Shown here: positions 10,562 through 22,489 of the stretch, piece after piece
Numbering within the stretch: the first letter of the stretch is position 1
Layout of the letters: each line of letters opens with the position of its first letter
DNA from: Naumannella cuiyingiana
GTDB taxonomy: Bacteria; Actinomycetota; Actinomycetes; Propionibacteriales; Propionibacteriaceae
Direction of reading: 5' to 3'
Length of the DNA: 64,000 bases
Assembly: GCF_013408305.1 (NCBI RefSeq)
Contig: NZ_JACBZS010000001.1
Span: forward strand, 1,488,001-1,552,000
Translations under genes and position numbers: made by a program
The notes under the pieces: model-generated
The model's input: the letters and a program-made list of their open reading frames with translations, nothing else
What the model was told of the DNA's origin: nothing
Databases searched by the model: none

Positions 10562-11056
10562 GTGACCCCCGAGCAGCTCTTCGCCCCGCCCGATGTCGCC
10601 TGGCAACCGCTCGCGCCGGCGTGGCGTACCGTGCGCCGCATCAGCGCGGTGTTCAGCTATCTCGTGCTGTTCGGCGTACCGGCCGCGGTCGCCTGGCCGA
10701 CGCTCGGTCGACAGTGGGCGATCCCGATCATCGTGCTCGGGGTCGCGGTCCTGATCTGGCGGCTGATCCGGATCGGTGCGCTCTATCGGTCCTGGGGCTA
10801 CGCCGAACTCGCCGACGACCTCTACCTCACCCGCGGGGTGATGTTTCGCAACCTGACCGCCGTGCCGTACGCGCGGATGCAGGTCGTCGAGGTCGAATCC
10901 GGGCCGATCGAGCGCGCCTTCGGCCTCGCCACCGTGAAGCTGGTCACCGCCAGCGCCGCGACCGACGCCACGATCCCCGGACTGACCCCCGACCGGGCGG
11001 CCCAGCTCCGCGACCGGCTCACCCGGCGGGCCGAGACCGGGGACTCCGGGCTGTGA
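10562..11056 (+). CDS. Bacterial PH (bPH2/DUF304) membrane protein, YdbS-like
   Basis: A 164-residue protein with two hydrophobic segments near the N-terminus (about residues 35-52 and 58-75), followed by a bPH2 (DUF304) domain with the family feature LADDLYLTRGVMFRN...AVPYARMQVVEVESGPIERAFGLATVKLVTAS. It is the short partner of the YdbS/YdbT pair found widely in Gram-positive bacteria; the biochemical role is unknown, with envelope stress and bacteriocin resistance reported for Bacillus homologues. The start is GTG with no Shine-Dalgarno sequence, but GATACT ends six bases upstream, consistent with a leaderless transcript. Its TGA overlaps the GTG of the next gene (GTGA), so the two are translationally coupled. 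Confidence 0.85.
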   Translation: MTPEQLFAPPDVAWQPLAPAWRTVRRISAVFSYLVLFGVPAAVAWPTLGRQWAIPIIVLGVAVLIWRLIRIGALYRSWGYAELADDLYLTRGVMFRNLTAVPYARMQVVEVESGPIERAFGLATVKLVTASAATDATIPGLTPDRAAQLRDRLTRRAETGDSGL

Positions 11057-12474
11057 GCGAGCGGCCCGGCGACCTCACCCACCCGCCCGCGCTGGAGAAG
11101 CGCGCCGAACGCCCCCACCCGCTCTCCCCCCTGATCCGCGGCTGGGTGGTGCTGCTGGTCATCCTGATCGCCATCGCCCGCGACCTGGTGCCCGACCTGC
11201 AGCGCAACCAGTTCGACCTGATCGACCTGATCCTCGCCAACGTGCTGCTGGTGATCCTCGGCGTACTGGGCGTGGTGCTGCTCACCGCGCTCGCCTCGTT
11301 CCTGACCTGGTGGTTCACCCGGTACGTGATCGACGACGAGGAGCTGCGGATCGAGACCGGTCTGTTCACCAAGACGTCGAAGAGGATTCCGTTCCGACGG
11401 ATCCAGTCGATCGATGTCATGCAGCCGCTGGCCGCCCGGATCTTCGGGCTGGCCGAGCTGCGCATCGACGCCGGCAGCGACAAGACCGCGCTGCGCTATC
11501 TGTCGCGGCGCAAGGCGTACCGGATCCGCGACTACCTGCTCAGCCGCGCGCACGGGGAACAACTCAGCGTCGCCGACTCCGACGCCCGCACCCAGGCCGA
11601 CGCTTTCCGTGATCTGTCCGCCGATGATCAGGTACTGGTCACCATCCCGCCGCAGCGGCTGCTGCTGGGCTTCCTCACCTCGACCGACTTCTTGGTCTCC
11701 GCGGCGCTCTCGCTCGTCGCGGTGGTCGTGTTCTTCCGGCTCGGGCTGGGGGTGTTCTCCTTCGGAGCGCTGATCCCCATCGTGCTCGGCACCCTGCGGA
11801 TGATCGGTTCGCGGTTGCTGACCCAGTTCAACTACACCCTGGCGAGGACGGGCCGAGGGTTGCGGATCGCCCGCGGCCTGACCAACCTGACCAGCCAGTC
11901 CGTGCCGGTCGACCGGATCCAGGGGGTACGCATCACCCAACACCTGCTGTGGAAGCCGCTCGGCCTCTACCGGGTGGACATCGACGTGCTCGGCATCGCC
12001 GGCGGCGAGACCAGCCAGGTCAGCTCGATCCTGCTGCCCGTGGGCAATACCCGCGACCTGGCGATCGCGCTCGCCGCGGTGCTGCCCGGGGTGGACCTCG
12101 CCCGCGTCCCGCTGTGGCGCAGTCCCGGTCGGGCCCGGTGGCTGCATCCGATCGCGCTGCCGACCTACCGATTCGGCCACGACGCGCTGGTCGCCGTGGC
12201 GCGACGCGGCCTGATCGACACCGTGACCAGTGTGGTGCCGCACGGCAAGGTGCAGTCGGTGCGGATCGGGCAAGGGCCGCTGCAGCGGCTGGCGCGCGTC
12301 GCCAGCGTGCATCTCGACACGACCCCCGGACCGGTCACCTTCGTCGCGGCCGACATCGATCCCGGTGATGCGCGGGCCTTCGCGCTCAGCCAGCTCGGGC
12401 GCTCGGAGCGGGCGCGGGCGGCAGTGGGGCCCCTGGGTGCCGTGCCGGCCCCGGTGCGACGACCCGGCCGCTAG
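11053..12474 (+). CDS. Multi-domain bacterial PH membrane protein, YdbT-like
   Basis: A 473-residue integral membrane protein with several bPH2 (DUF304) domains. Two N-terminal membrane segments (about residues 32-50 and 66-95) lead into the first domain (YVIDDEELRIETGLFTKTSK...RIPFRRIQSIDVMQPLAARIFGLAELRIDAG). A second hydrophobic pair (about residues 200-250) precedes a second domain (LTNLTSQSVPVDRIQGVRITQ), and a third lies at the C-terminus (HGKVQSVRIGQGPLQRLARVASVHL). The architecture matches YdbT, which acts with YdbS at the membrane; molecular function is not established. The GTG start overlaps the stop of the upstream gene. The TAG stop lies inside the TAGGGT box that precedes ppgK. 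Confidence 0.86.
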   Translation: MSERPGDLTHPPALEKRAERPHPLSPLIRGWVVLLVILIAIARDLVPDLQRNQFDLIDLILANVLLVILGVLGVVLLTALASFLTWWFTRYVIDDEELRIETGLFTKTSKRIPFRRIQSIDVMQPLAARIFGLAELRIDAGSDKTALRYLSRRKAYRIRDYLLSRAHGEQLSVADSDARTQADAFRDLSADDQVLVTIPPQRLLLGFLTSTDFLVSAALSLVAVVVFFRLGLGVFSFGALIPIVLGTLRMIGSRLLTQFNYTLARTGRGLRIARGLTNLTSQSVPVDRIQGVRITQHLLWKPLGLYRVDIDVLGIAGGETSQVSSILLPVGNTRDLAIALAAVLPGVDLARVPLWRSPGRARWLHPIALPTYRFGHDALVAVARRGLIDTVTSVVPHGKVQSVRIGQGPLQRLARVASVHLDTTPGPVTFVAADIDPGDARAFALSQLGRSERARAAVGPLGAVPAPVRRPGR

Positions 12475-12477
12475 GGT
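12472..12477 (+). promoter_or_regulatory. Leaderless -10 box for ppgK
   Basis: TAGGGT ends six bases before the ppgK ATG, and no Shine-Dalgarno sequence is present, so transcription would start at or next to the A of the ATG. The first three bases are also the stop codon of the upstream PH-domain gene. Confidence 0.6.
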
Positions 12478-12483
12478 CGATCC

Positions 12484-13299
12484 ATGAGCAATCCAGCCCA
12501 ACGGCCGGTCCTCGGCATCGACATCGGCGGCTCCGGGATCAAGGGCGCTCCGGTGGATCTCGCGACCGGCGAATTCGCGGCCGACCGGCTGCGCATCGAC
12601 ACCCCGAAGAAGTCGACCCCGAAGCATGTCGCCAAGGTCGTGGTGGAGATCGTTCAGCATTTCGCCGACCAGATCGCCGACGGGCCCGTTGGCGTGACCG
12701 TCCCGGCGGTGGTGATCGACGGCGTCACCCGGAGCGCCGCGAACATCGACAAGTCCTGGATCGGTGCCCACGCCCGTGACATCTTCGCCGAGGCATTGGG
12801 CCGGGAGGTGGTGCTGGTCAACGACGCCGACGCCGCCGGCCTGGCCGAGGTGCAGTACGGGGCGGCGCGCGGCAATCCGGGCAAGGTGTTGTTGACCACG
12901 CTCGGCACCGGCATCGGCACCGCGCTGATCTACAAGGGCGTGCTGGTACCGAACACCGAGCTCGGCCACATCGAGGTCGACGGCCACGACGCGGAGACGA
13001 AGGCATCGTCGGGGGTCAAGGACAAGGAGGGCCTGAGCTACAAGGAATGGGTGCCACGGCTGCAGCGCTACTACGAGATGCTGGAGTTCCTGACCTGGCC
13101 CGATCTGTTCGTTGTCGGCGGCGGCGTGTCGAAGGACTCGGCCAAGTTCTTGCCCCTTCTCAAGATCAACGCCCCGATCATCCCGGCCAAGCTGCTGAAC
13201 AAGGCGGGGATCATCGGAGCGGCGTACCTCGCCGCCGACCCCGATCAGGCCGCGGCCCGCGCCGGCACCGATCCCGCCCACGCGGGCACCGCCGACTGA
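12484..13299 (+). CDS. ppgK: Polyphosphate glucokinase
   Basis: A 271-residue ROK-superfamily kinase that phosphorylates glucose to glucose 6-phosphate using inorganic polyphosphate (and usually ATP). Phosphate-binding motif 1 is [20 protein letters not shown] near the N-terminus, the sugar-binding region includes [13 protein letters not shown] at about residue 110, and phosphate motif 2 is [13 protein letters not shown] at about residue 138. The length matches actinobacterial PpgK. The product feeds glycolysis together with Pgi, also encoded in this window. A TAGGGT box six bases before the ATG suggests a leaderless transcript of its own, although the gene follows the PH genes by only nine bases. 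It converges with nadC across 154 bp of featureless GC-rich sequence. Confidence 0.95.
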   Translation: MSNPAQRPVLGIDIGGSGIKGAPVDLATGEFAADRLRIDTPKKSTPKHVAKVVVEIVQHFADQIADGPVGVTVPAVVIDGVTRSAANIDKSWIGAHARDIFAEALGREVVLVNDADAAGLAEVQYGAARGNPGKVLLTTLGTGIGTALIYKGVLVPNTELGHIEVDGHDAETKASSGVKDKEGLSYKEWVPRLQRYYEMLEFLTWPDLFVVGGGVSKDSAKFLPLLKINAPIIPAKLLNKAGIIGAAYLAADPDQAAARAGTDPAHAGTAD

Positions 13300-13453
13300 T
13301 CGACCCGGCTGCACGGCGACCGGACCGACCAGCCGACCGAAACCGACCACTCGCGTCGATTCCGGTCGACATCCGTAGCGCGAAGGCAACCGAAACCGGC
13401 ACCAGCGGTCGGTATCGGCTCGAGGCGCGACCGCACCTACGAAATGCGGGTGG

Positions 13454-14341
13454 TCAGCGCAGGTCGAGGCCCACATCCAGAGCGGGCGCCGAGTGGGTGA
13501 GCTCGCCGACGGCCAGGTAGTCCACGCCGGTGCCGGCCAGCTCGCAGGCACCGCCCAGGTGCAGCCCGCCGGAGGCCTCGGTGCGGGCGCCGGCGGCGCG
13601 CGCCCGGCGTACCGCCTCCGCCACCTGCCGGCCGGTCATGTTGTCCAGCAGGACCATTCGCGCCCCGGCGGCCAGCGCCTCGTCGACCTGATCGAGGGTG
13701 TCGCACTCGACCTCGATCGGCAGCTCGGGCGCGGCCGCGCGGACGGCGTCCAGCGCCGCGGTCACCGAGCCCGCCGCGGCGATGTGGTTGTCCTTGATCA
13801 ACGCAGCATCGCCCAGGCCCATCCGGTGGTTCAGCCCGCCGCCACAGCGCACCGCGTACTTCTGCAGGGCGCGCAGACCGGGCACCGTCTTGCGGGTGTC
13901 GCGGACGCTCGCGCCGAGCGCGGCGGCCTCCTCCACCCAGCGCGCGGTCAGGCTGGCGACGCCGGAGAGCTGACCGAGCAGGTTCAGGGCGGTGCGCTCC
14001 GCGGTCAGGATGGTACGCAGTGAGCCGCTGACGACGAGCACGGTCTCCCCCGGCGCCACCGGATCGCCGTCGGATCGCAGCTCCTCGACCCGCACGGTCC
14101 CACCGCTCGCGCGGGCGCACGCGGCGAACGCGGCGGCCGCCACCCCCACTCCGGCGAGCACCCCGCACGAGCGGGCCACCACGTCGGCGACGCCCTCGGC
14201 GTCCTCGGCGATGGTGGCGGCGGTGGTCACGTCCGGCCCGAGCGCCAGGTCCTCGGCCAGGGCCAACTCCACGACGCGGGCGATCTCCTCGGCCGACGGC
14301 GGGGCCGGCGCGCCGAGCGGCCGATCGAGTTGTGCGGTCAT
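13454..14341 (-). CDS. nadC: Quinolinate phosphoribosyltransferase (carboxylating)
   Basis: A 295-residue type II phosphoribosyltransferase that converts quinolinate and PRPP to nicotinate mononucleotide, the third step of de novo NAD synthesis in the cytosol. Family motifs visible are ILTAERTALNLLGQLSGVASLT, DTRKTVPGLRALQKYAVRCGG (PRPP and quinolinate binding), LGDAALIKDNHI, and the barrel end ARMVLLDNMTGRQVAEAV. The start is the ATG that overlaps the nadB stop (ATGA), making it the last cistron of a tightly coupled nadABC operon. Regulation is expected through the NrtR operator upstream of nadA. Confidence 0.96.
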   Translation of the reverse strand: MTAQLDRPLGAPAPPSAEEIARVVELALAEDLALGPDVTTAATIAEDAEGVADVVARSCGVLAGVGVAAAAFAACARASGGTVRVEELRSDGDPVAPGETVLVVSGSLRTILTAERTALNLLGQLSGVASLTARWVEEAAALGASVRDTRKTVPGLRALQKYAVRCGGGLNHRMGLGDAALIKDNHIAAAGSVTAALDAVRAAAPELPIEVECDTLDQVDEALAAGARMVLLDNMTGRQVAEAVRRARAAGARTEASGGLHLGGACELAGTGVDYLAVGELTHSAPALDVGLDLR

Positions 14342-15903
14342 GCGGCAACCTCCCGGCTCGGGCCGGCGAAGGACCCGTCCGGGCCCAGCACCAGCGACTG
14401 GTGCCGCTGCCAGCGTTCCACCGGCGCCGGGTGATCGGCGCGGCGGTGACACCCCCGGGACTCGGTCCGGTTCGCCGCCGCCGTGGCGATCAGCCGGGCG
14501 ACCAGGTGCAGGTTCGCGGCCTCGGCTGCGGCGATGCTAACCCGCCCGGTGGCCCGGGCGCCGATCCGGGCGAGCTCGCCGCCCAGGCTGCGCAGCCCGT
14601 CGGCATCGCGCAGCAGCCCGGCGCCGCGCGACATCGCTGCGCCGATCGCGGTCCGCGCGCCCGGGTCGAGCAGCTCGGTCGGCGGCGGGTCCACCGGGTC
14701 GCCGGGCGCCGGGACGCCCGCGGCGAGCAACCGGCCGGCGGCGGCGCCGGCGACCAGCGCCTCGGTCAACGAGTTCGACGCCAGCCGGTTCGCGCCGTGT
14801 ACGCCGGTGCCGGCGACCTCGCCGACGGCGTACAGCCCGGGTATGCCGGTCCGGCCGCGAAGATCGGCCCGCACCCCGCCGCAGTGATAGTGCTCGACCG
14901 GCCGCACGGGGATCGGCTCGCTGACCGGGTCGATCCCGGCGGCACGGCACGCCGCGGCGATGCCGGGGAAGTGCTCGTCGAAATCGGCGATCATGGTCGC
15001 GTCCAGCAGCACGTGATCGGCACCGCTGTTGATCAACTCCCGATGGATCGCCGCCGCGACCACGTCCCGGGGGGCAAGATCACCGAGCGGATGGACGCCG
15101 GCCGTGATCGAACGGCCGTCCACACCGATCAGCCGCGCGCCCTCCCCGCGTACCGCCTCCGAGATCAGCGCCACCCGCTCGCCCGGCACGGCCAGGCCGG
15201 TCGGGTGGAACTGGACGAACTCGGCGTCGTTGATCACCGCGCCCACCCGGGCCGCCAGCGCGAGGCCGTCGCCGGTCGCGGTGTCGGGATTTGTCGAGGC
15301 AGCGTAGACCCGGCCGATCCCGCCCGTGGCCAGCACCACCGCCCGCGCGGCGAGGACCTCCCGGCGCCCGCGGCGGTCCAGCGTACGCACGCCCGCGACG
15401 GCACCCGCCCGGTCGCGCAACAGGTCGGTGACCATCGCGACGCGGACTTCCAGCGCCCCGCGATCGACGGCGCGCCGGGCGGCCGCGGCCAGGGTCGCGG
15501 CGACCTCGGCGCCGCTGGCATCGCCGCCCGCGTGCACGATCCGCCGCGCGCCGTGGCCGCCCTCCAGCCCGAGCGCGTAGCCGCGCGGCCCGGCGTCGAA
15601 GCGGGCGCCGAGCGCGGCCAGCCGGTCGATCGCGGCGGGCGCGGCGGCGACCAGTGCGGCGACCGCGTCCGGATCGCACAGGCCGGCCCCGGCGGCGATG
15701 GTGTCGGCGGCGTGCGCGGCCAGGCTGTCGGCCGGGTCGCTGACCGCGGCCAGGCCGCCTTGGGCCCACGCGGTCGAGCCGTCGCCGAGCGCGCCCTTGA
15801 CGACGATCATGGCCGGTACGCCGGCCTCGGCCAGCCGTAGCGCCGCCGCCAGCCCGCCCGCCCCGGCACCGATGATGATCACCGGGCGCCGATCGGCGCT
15901 CAT
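14338..15903 (-). CDS. nadB: L-aspartate oxidase
   Basis: A 521-residue FAD-dependent enzyme of the succinate dehydrogenase flavoprotein family that oxidises L-aspartate to iminoaspartate, the substrate of NadA. The N-terminal dinucleotide fold has [21 protein letters not shown], followed by the FAD motif [14 protein letters not shown], the catalytic segment [14 protein letters not shown]...[13 protein letters not shown], the [17 protein letters not shown] loop, and [20 protein letters not shown] near the C-terminal third. The length is normal. The ATG overlaps the nadA stop codon and the stop overlaps the nadC start, both as ATGA, indicating translational coupling across the whole operon. 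Confidence 0.96.
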   Translation of the reverse strand: MSADRRPVIIIGAGAGGLAAALRLAEAGVPAMIVVKGALGDGSTAWAQGGLAAVSDPADSLAAHAADTIAAGAGLCDPDAVAALVAAAPAAIDRLAALGARFDAGPRGYALGLEGGHGARRIVHAGGDASGAEVAATLAAAARRAVDRGALEVRVAMVTDLLRDRAGAVAGVRTLDRRGRREVLAARAVVLATGGIGRVYAASTNPDTATGDGLALAARVGAVINDAEFVQFHPTGLAVPGERVALISEAVRGEGARLIGVDGRSITAGVHPLGDLAPRDVVAAAIHRELINSGADHVLLDATMIADFDEHFPGIAAACRAAGIDPVSEPIPVRPVEHYHCGGVRADLRGRTGIPGLYAVGEVAGTGVHGANRLASNSLTEALVAGAAAGRLLAAGVPAPGDPVDPPPTELLDPGARTAIGAAMSRGAGLLRDADGLRSLGGELARIGARATGRVSIAAAEAANLHLVARLIATAAANRTESRGCHRRADHPAPVERWQRHQSLVLGPDGSFAGPSREVAA

Positions 15904-16901
15904 TCCCCGCTCCCGGGGTTGCCGATGGCGATCATCTTGCGCACCGCATCGCGGGCACGCTCGGCGATGTCGGGCGCCACGCGTACCTCGTCGCGACCGG
16001 TACGCAGCGCGTTGATCAACTTCTCCGGAGTGATCATCTTCATGTAGCGGCAGCTCGCCTGGGGGTTCACCGGCTGGAAGTCGGTGCCAGCATTGGCCTT
16101 GCGCAACTGGTGCAGCATGCCGACCTCCGTCGCCACCAGCACCTTGCGCGCGGTGGAGGTGCGCGCCGCGTCCAGCATCCCGCCGGTCGACAGCACGTGG
16201 GTACGCTCCGGCGCGAGCTCGCCCGAGGAGGTCATCCACAGCGCGGAGGTCGAGCAGCCGCACTCGGGGTGGACGTACAGCTCGGCATCGGCGTCCGCGC
16301 GTACCGCCGCGACCAGGTCGTCCGGCGAGATGTCGGCGTGCACGTGGCACTCGCCGAGCCAGGTGTGCAGGTTCTCTCGACCCGTCAGCCGGCGCACGTG
16401 CGCGCCGAGGAACATGTCGGGCAGGAACAGCACCTCACGGTCGGCCGGGATCGAGCGCACCACCTCGACCGCATTGGACGAGGTACAGCAGATGTCGGAC
16501 TCCGCCTTCACCTCCGCGGTGGTGTTGACATAGGCGACGACCGCGGCGCCGGGGCGCTCCGCCTTCCAGGCCCGAAGCTGGTCGGCGTCGATCGTGTCCG
16601 CGAGCGAGCAGCCGGCGCGCGCGTCGGGAATGATCACCGTCTTGTCCAGGGACAGGATCTTCGCCGTCTCCGCCATGAAGTGCACGCCGGCGAAGACGAT
16701 CGTGCCCGCATCGGACTCGGCGGCCAGCCGGGACAGCGCGAGCGAGTCGCCGACGTGATCGGCGACGTCCTGGATCGCTGGCATCTGGTAGTTGTGCGCG
16801 AGGATCACCGCATCCCGCTCGGCGGCGAGCCGGCGTACCTGCGCGAACCAGTCGGGCCCCGGGTCGCCCGTCGCCGCGGGGTGCTGCACCGTCGTGGTCA
16901 T
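15900..16901 (-). CDS. nadA: Quinolinate synthase
   Basis: A 333-residue [4Fe-4S] enzyme that condenses iminoaspartate with dihydroxyacetone phosphate to form quinolinate. Conserved features are [20 protein letters not shown] near the N-terminus, and three candidate cluster cysteines in [21 protein letters not shown] and [13 protein letters not shown]. The ending [19 protein letters not shown] is typical of the family. The start is ATG behind a GAAGGAG Shine-Dalgarno sequence about eight bases away. It is the first gene of nadABC. A 23-bp palindrome lies 21 bp upstream, between nadA and the divergent nrtR gene, implying repression by NrtR when NAD precursors are sufficient. Confidence 0.97.
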   Translation of the reverse strand: MTTTVQHPAATGDPGPDWFAQVRRLAAERDAVILAHNYQMPAIQDVADHVGDSLALSRLAAESDAGTIVFAGVHFMAETAKILSLDKTVIIPDARAGCSLADTIDADQLRAWKAERPGAAVVAYVNTTAEVKAESDICCTSSNAVEVVRSIPADREVLFLPDMFLGAHVRRLTGRENLHTWLGECHVHADISPDDLVAAVRADADAELYVHPECGCSTSALWMTSSGELAPERTHVLSTGGMLDAARTSTARKVLVATEVGMLHQLRKANAGTDFQPVNPQASCRYMKMITPEKLINALRTGRDEVRVAPDIAERARDAVRKMIAIGNPGSGE

Positions 16902-16921
16902 CTCGTGCTCCTTCTCGCCAG

Positions 16922-16944
16922 GTTTTCGACTGTCAGTCGTAAAC
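16922..16944. promoter_or_regulatory. NrtR operator between nadA and nrtR
   Basis: Near-perfect 23-bp palindrome with left arm GTTTTCGACTG, central T and right arm CAGTCGTAAAC. Only one arm position fails to pair. It lies midway in the 66-bp gap between the divergent nadA and nrtR starts, where it can block both promoters. NrtR regulators of NAD metabolism are known to bind palindromes in front of nad genes; assignment to this site is from position and symmetry. Confidence 0.82.
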
Positions 16945-16955
16945 TGCGTCGAAGC

Positions 16956-16961
16956 TAGCAT
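16956..16961 (+). promoter_or_regulatory. Leaderless -10 box for nrtR
   Basis: TAGCAT ends six bases before the GTG start of nrtR, and no Shine-Dalgarno sequence is visible. The NrtR palindrome would cover the corresponding -35 zone, so the gene is probably autoregulated. Confidence 0.55.
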
Positions 16962-16967
16962 GCCGTC

Positions 16968-17693
16968 GTGCCGTCCTCCAGCCCACCCCCCGCCAGCGCC
17001 GGCCCCGAGCCCGCCGTGCCGCGGTTTCGGCACGAGGCGCTGGCCGCGGTGTTTCGGGTCAGCGAGACCGCGCGCGGGCCGGCGCTGACGGTGCTCGGCT
17101 GGCAGCGCTCGCGCGATCCGTACGCCGGCGCGTGGTCCGTGCCGAGCGGCCCGGTGGGCGCCGAGGAGACGATCGGCGCGGCGGTCGCCCGGCACCTCGC
17201 GGCGAAGGTCGAGCTGCGCGAGATCGCCCACCTGGAACAACTGGAGACCCGCAGCGAACCAGGGCGCGACCCGTTCGACCGGACGATCGCCACTGCCTAC
17301 CTCGGCCTGGTGCCGGTGACCGCCGACCCGGTACTGCCGCCCAACGCGGCCTGGCTCGATCTCGCCGAGCTGCCCGCGATGGCATTCGATCATGAATCGG
17401 TGATCACGTCGGCGCGCGACCGGCTGCGCTCGAAGCTGTCGTATGCCAACCTCGGCTTCGCCCTGGCGCCCGACGAGTTCACGATCAGCGGGCTGCGCGA
17501 GATCTATCGCGCCGCGCTCGGCCACGACGTGTCGGCGACCAACCTGCAGCGCGTGCTGGAGCGTCGCGGCCAGCTCGAGGCGACCGGGCGTACCGCCCCC
17601 GCGTCCGTGGCCGGCGGCCGGCCGGCCAGGCTGTTCCGGTTCACCCGCCGCGAGCTGCAGATCACCGACCCGTTCGCCGCCCTCCGACCCTGA
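16968..17693 (+). CDS. nrtR: NrtR-type Nudix-related transcriptional regulator of NAD synthesis
   Basis: A 241-residue protein with an N-terminal Nudix-like domain (about residues 20-140) and a C-terminal winged helix (about residues 150-240; [34 protein letters not shown]), the domain plan of NrtR repressors. The Nudix box is degenerate ([21 protein letters not shown]), lacking the usual REXXEE core, so it should sense rather than hydrolyse its ligand (ADP-ribose or related metabolites in characterised NrtRs). It is divergent from nadABC with a shared palindromic operator. The start is GTG; an ATG eight bases upstream is out of frame. It converges with the ABC ATPase gene at a distance of 15 bp. 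Confidence 0.9.
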   Translation: MPSSSPPPASAGPEPAVPRFRHEALAAVFRVSETARGPALTVLGWQRSRDPYAGAWSVPSGPVGAEETIGAAVARHLAAKVELREIAHLEQLETRSEPGRDPFDRTIATAYLGLVPVTADPVLPPNAAWLDLAELPAMAFDHESVITSARDRLRSKLSYANLGFALAPDEFTISGLREIYRAALGHDVSATNLQRVLERRGQLEATGRTAPASVAGGRPARLFRFTRRELQITDPFAALRP

Positions 17694-17708
17694 CCGACCG
17701 GCGCAAAC

Positions 17709-18511
<803 letters not shown>

Positions 18512-18515
<4 letters not shown>

Positions 18516-19542
18516 CGCGCCTCCGCCCGCCGCTTGACGGCCAGATTGACGATCGTCGCGAGCAGCAGCATCGCGCCGAGGAAGGCACGGAACCAGTCGG
18601 GATTCCAGCCCGCATAGTTGATCCCGAGCTGCGTCATGCCGAAGATCAGCGCGCCGATCGATGCGCCGATCACCGACCCGTAGCCGCCGGTCAGCAGGCA
18701 ACCACCGATCACCGCCGCGATGATGAAGATGAACTCCTTGCCGATGCCCTCGCCCGATTGCACCGTGCCGTAGCCGAACAACAGATGCATTCCGGACAAC
18801 CACGCGCAGAACCCGACGAACAGGTAGAGACCGATCTTCGTTCGCTGCACGGGTACGCCAACCGCGCGCGCCGCGGCCGCATCCCCGCCGGAGGCGAAGA
18901 TCCAGTTGCCGGCGCGGGTACGCAACAGCACCCACGTCGCCACGATCGTCAGCAACAACCAGTAGAGCACCGTGATCTTGAGCGTGACCGGCCCGATGGC
19001 GATCTCGGAGCCGAAGATCGCCTGCGCCGAGGCGTACCCGTCCATGTCGCTGATCCGCGGCGACGCGACCGAACCGCCCACGGCGCGGGTGACGCCGAGG
19101 TTGACCCCCTGCAGGATGAAGAAGGTGCCGAGCGTGACCAGGAAGCTCGGCAGACCGGTTTTCAGCAGCAGCCAGGCGTTGAACGCCCCGACGGCCAACG
19201 ACAACACCAGGGCGAGCAGCACGCCGGCCCATACGTTCAACCCGAAGTACCAGGCGAACAGCGCCGCGGTCAGGCCCGAAGAGGTGATCGCGACCCCGGT
19301 CGACAGATCGAACTCCCCGCCGATCATCAGCAGTGCGACGGGCACCGCCATGATCCCGATCGTCGACGCCCCTACAAGATCGTTCCGACATTGGCAACGT
19401 TGCGGAACGGTGGCGCCACCAGCATGAACAGCGCAAAGATCACGCAGGCGCCGATCAGCGCGCCGATCTCGGGGCGGCCGAGCAGCACGACCAGCGGGCT
19501 GCGCCGCCGGACGCGATCCTCGACCAGGGCCGCGGCGGACAT
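18512..19542 (-). pseudogene. Sugar ABC transporter permease, broken by an apparent single-base frameshift
   Basis: Together the two frames encode a CUT2/RbsC-type permease of about 343 residues. From the ATG at 19542, which overlaps the binding-protein stop, the first frame reads MSAAALVEDRVRRR..., one membrane helix, then NVANVGTIL and a TAG at 19374-19372. The rest continues in another frame as GASTIGIMAVPVALLMIGGEFDLSTG and eight or so helices to the stop. Restoring one base in the run at 19369-19373 would give a continuous NVGTIL-Y-GAST junction, exactly as expected for this family. The remaining 280 codons are intact and show no decay, so the lesion is either very recent or a sequencing/assembly error. 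If real, uptake by this system is abolished. Domain content is certain; gene status is not. Confidence 0.85.
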
Positions 19543-20540
19543 CAGCGCTTGCCAGCCTTGGCGAACTCGGCGACCGCGTCCACATTGGTCTGGTCAACGA
19601 AGGCGGGCCCGGTGAAGGTCGCCTCGCCGCCGCCGATGGTGTTGCCATTGGTCTTGTACAGCCACAGCGCGTCGACGGCCAGGTAACCCTGCAGGTAGGG
19701 CTGCTGGTCGACCGCCCAGGCGACCTCGCCATTCTTGATCGCGTCCACCAGCTCGGCATTGGTGTCGAAAGTCGCCACCTTGGCCTCGCGGTTCGCCTCG
19801 CCGACCGACTGCACCGCGGTCAGCGCGAACGGCGCACCCAGGGTGAGCACCGTGTCGATCGACGCGTCCTGTTGCAGCTTGGAGGTGATCGCGGCCTGGA
19901 CGCCCGGCATGTCGGTGCCGGTGACGTAGAGCTTCTCCATCGGGCCGAAGGCCTTGGCGGCACCGTCGCAGCGCGACTCCAGGCCGACATTGCCCTGTTC
20001 GTGGATGACGCAGACGGCCTTCTTCGCGCCGTCGGCCTTCATCCGTTGCCCGGCGGCCTCGCCGGCGACGGTCTCGTCCTGGCCGAAGAAGCCGACCATC
20101 CCGAAGTCCTGCCAGGTGTCCATGCCGCTGTTCAGCCCGGTGACCGGGATGCCCGCCGCGGCTGCCGCCTTGACGTTGGCCTGCATCGCCTCCGGCTTGG
20201 CCAAGGTGACGGCGATCCCGTCGACCTTGCGGTCGATCGCGGTCTGCACGAGGTTGGCCTGGTTCGCCCCGTCGGGATCGGAGGAGTACTCGAGCTGGAT
20301 GTTGTCCTTGGCCGCGGCGTCCTCGGCGCCCTTGCGGACCAGGTCCCAGAAGGTATCGCCGGGAGCGCCGTGGGAGATGAAGGCCACCGTCATCGTCGGG
20401 GTGTTCGCCTGGCCGCCCCCACCTCCGGGAGCGGGCTCCTCGCGCCCTCCGCCGGAACTGCATGCCGCCATGCCCAGCCCCACACCGGCGGCAACCACCG
20501 CCACCGCGAGACGCCGCACCACATTGTGCTTTGTTCCCAT
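19542..20540 (-). CDS. Periplasmic-type sugar-binding lipoprotein (inositol operon)
   Basis: A 332-residue substrate-binding protein of the ribose/galactose (type I periplasmic-binding) family. The signal peptide ends in the lipobox GMAAC, followed by a Gly/Pro-rich linker. The mature part shows TVAFISHGAPGDTFWDLVRKGAEDAA, SSDPDGANQANLVQTAIDRKVDGIAVTLAKPEAM and WAVDQQPYLQGYLAVDAL, typical of inositol/ribose-type binders. The ATG follows a GAAGGAC Shine-Dalgarno sequence, and the stop overlaps the permease start by one base (TGATG). It lies 14 bp after iolD, so it is co-transcribed with the catabolic genes; myo-inositol or an isomer is the inferred ligand. Confidence 0.92.
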   Translation of the reverse strand: MGTKHNVVRRLAVAVVAAGVGLGMAACSSGGGREEPAPGGGGGQANTPTMTVAFISHGAPGDTFWDLVRKGAEDAAAKDNIQLEYSSDPDGANQANLVQTAIDRKVDGIAVTLAKPEAMQANVKAAAAAGIPVTGLNSGMDTWQDFGMVGFFGQDETVAGEAAGQRMKADGAKKAVCVIHEQGNVGLESRCDGAAKAFGPMEKLYVTGTDMPGVQAAITSKLQQDASIDTVLTLGAPFALTAVQSVGEANREAKVATFDTNAELVDAIKNGEVAWAVDQQPYLQGYLAVDALWLYKTNGNTIGGGEATFTGPAFVDQTNVDAVAEFAKAGKR

Positions 20541-20554
20541 CAGCCTGTCCTTCC

Positions 20555-22488
<1,934 letters not shown>

Positions 22489-22489
<1 letters not shown>

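Noticed and set aside
10822-13551. A 909-codon minus-strand frame opposite the PH genes and ppgK
   Set aside because: It covers three well-supported plus-strand genes and has the antisense-type composition; no domain is visible.
16960-16962. ATG just upstream of nrtR as the start
   Set aside because: It is out of frame with the NrtR coding sequence (eight bases from the GTG); the GTG at 16968 also fits the -10 spacing.
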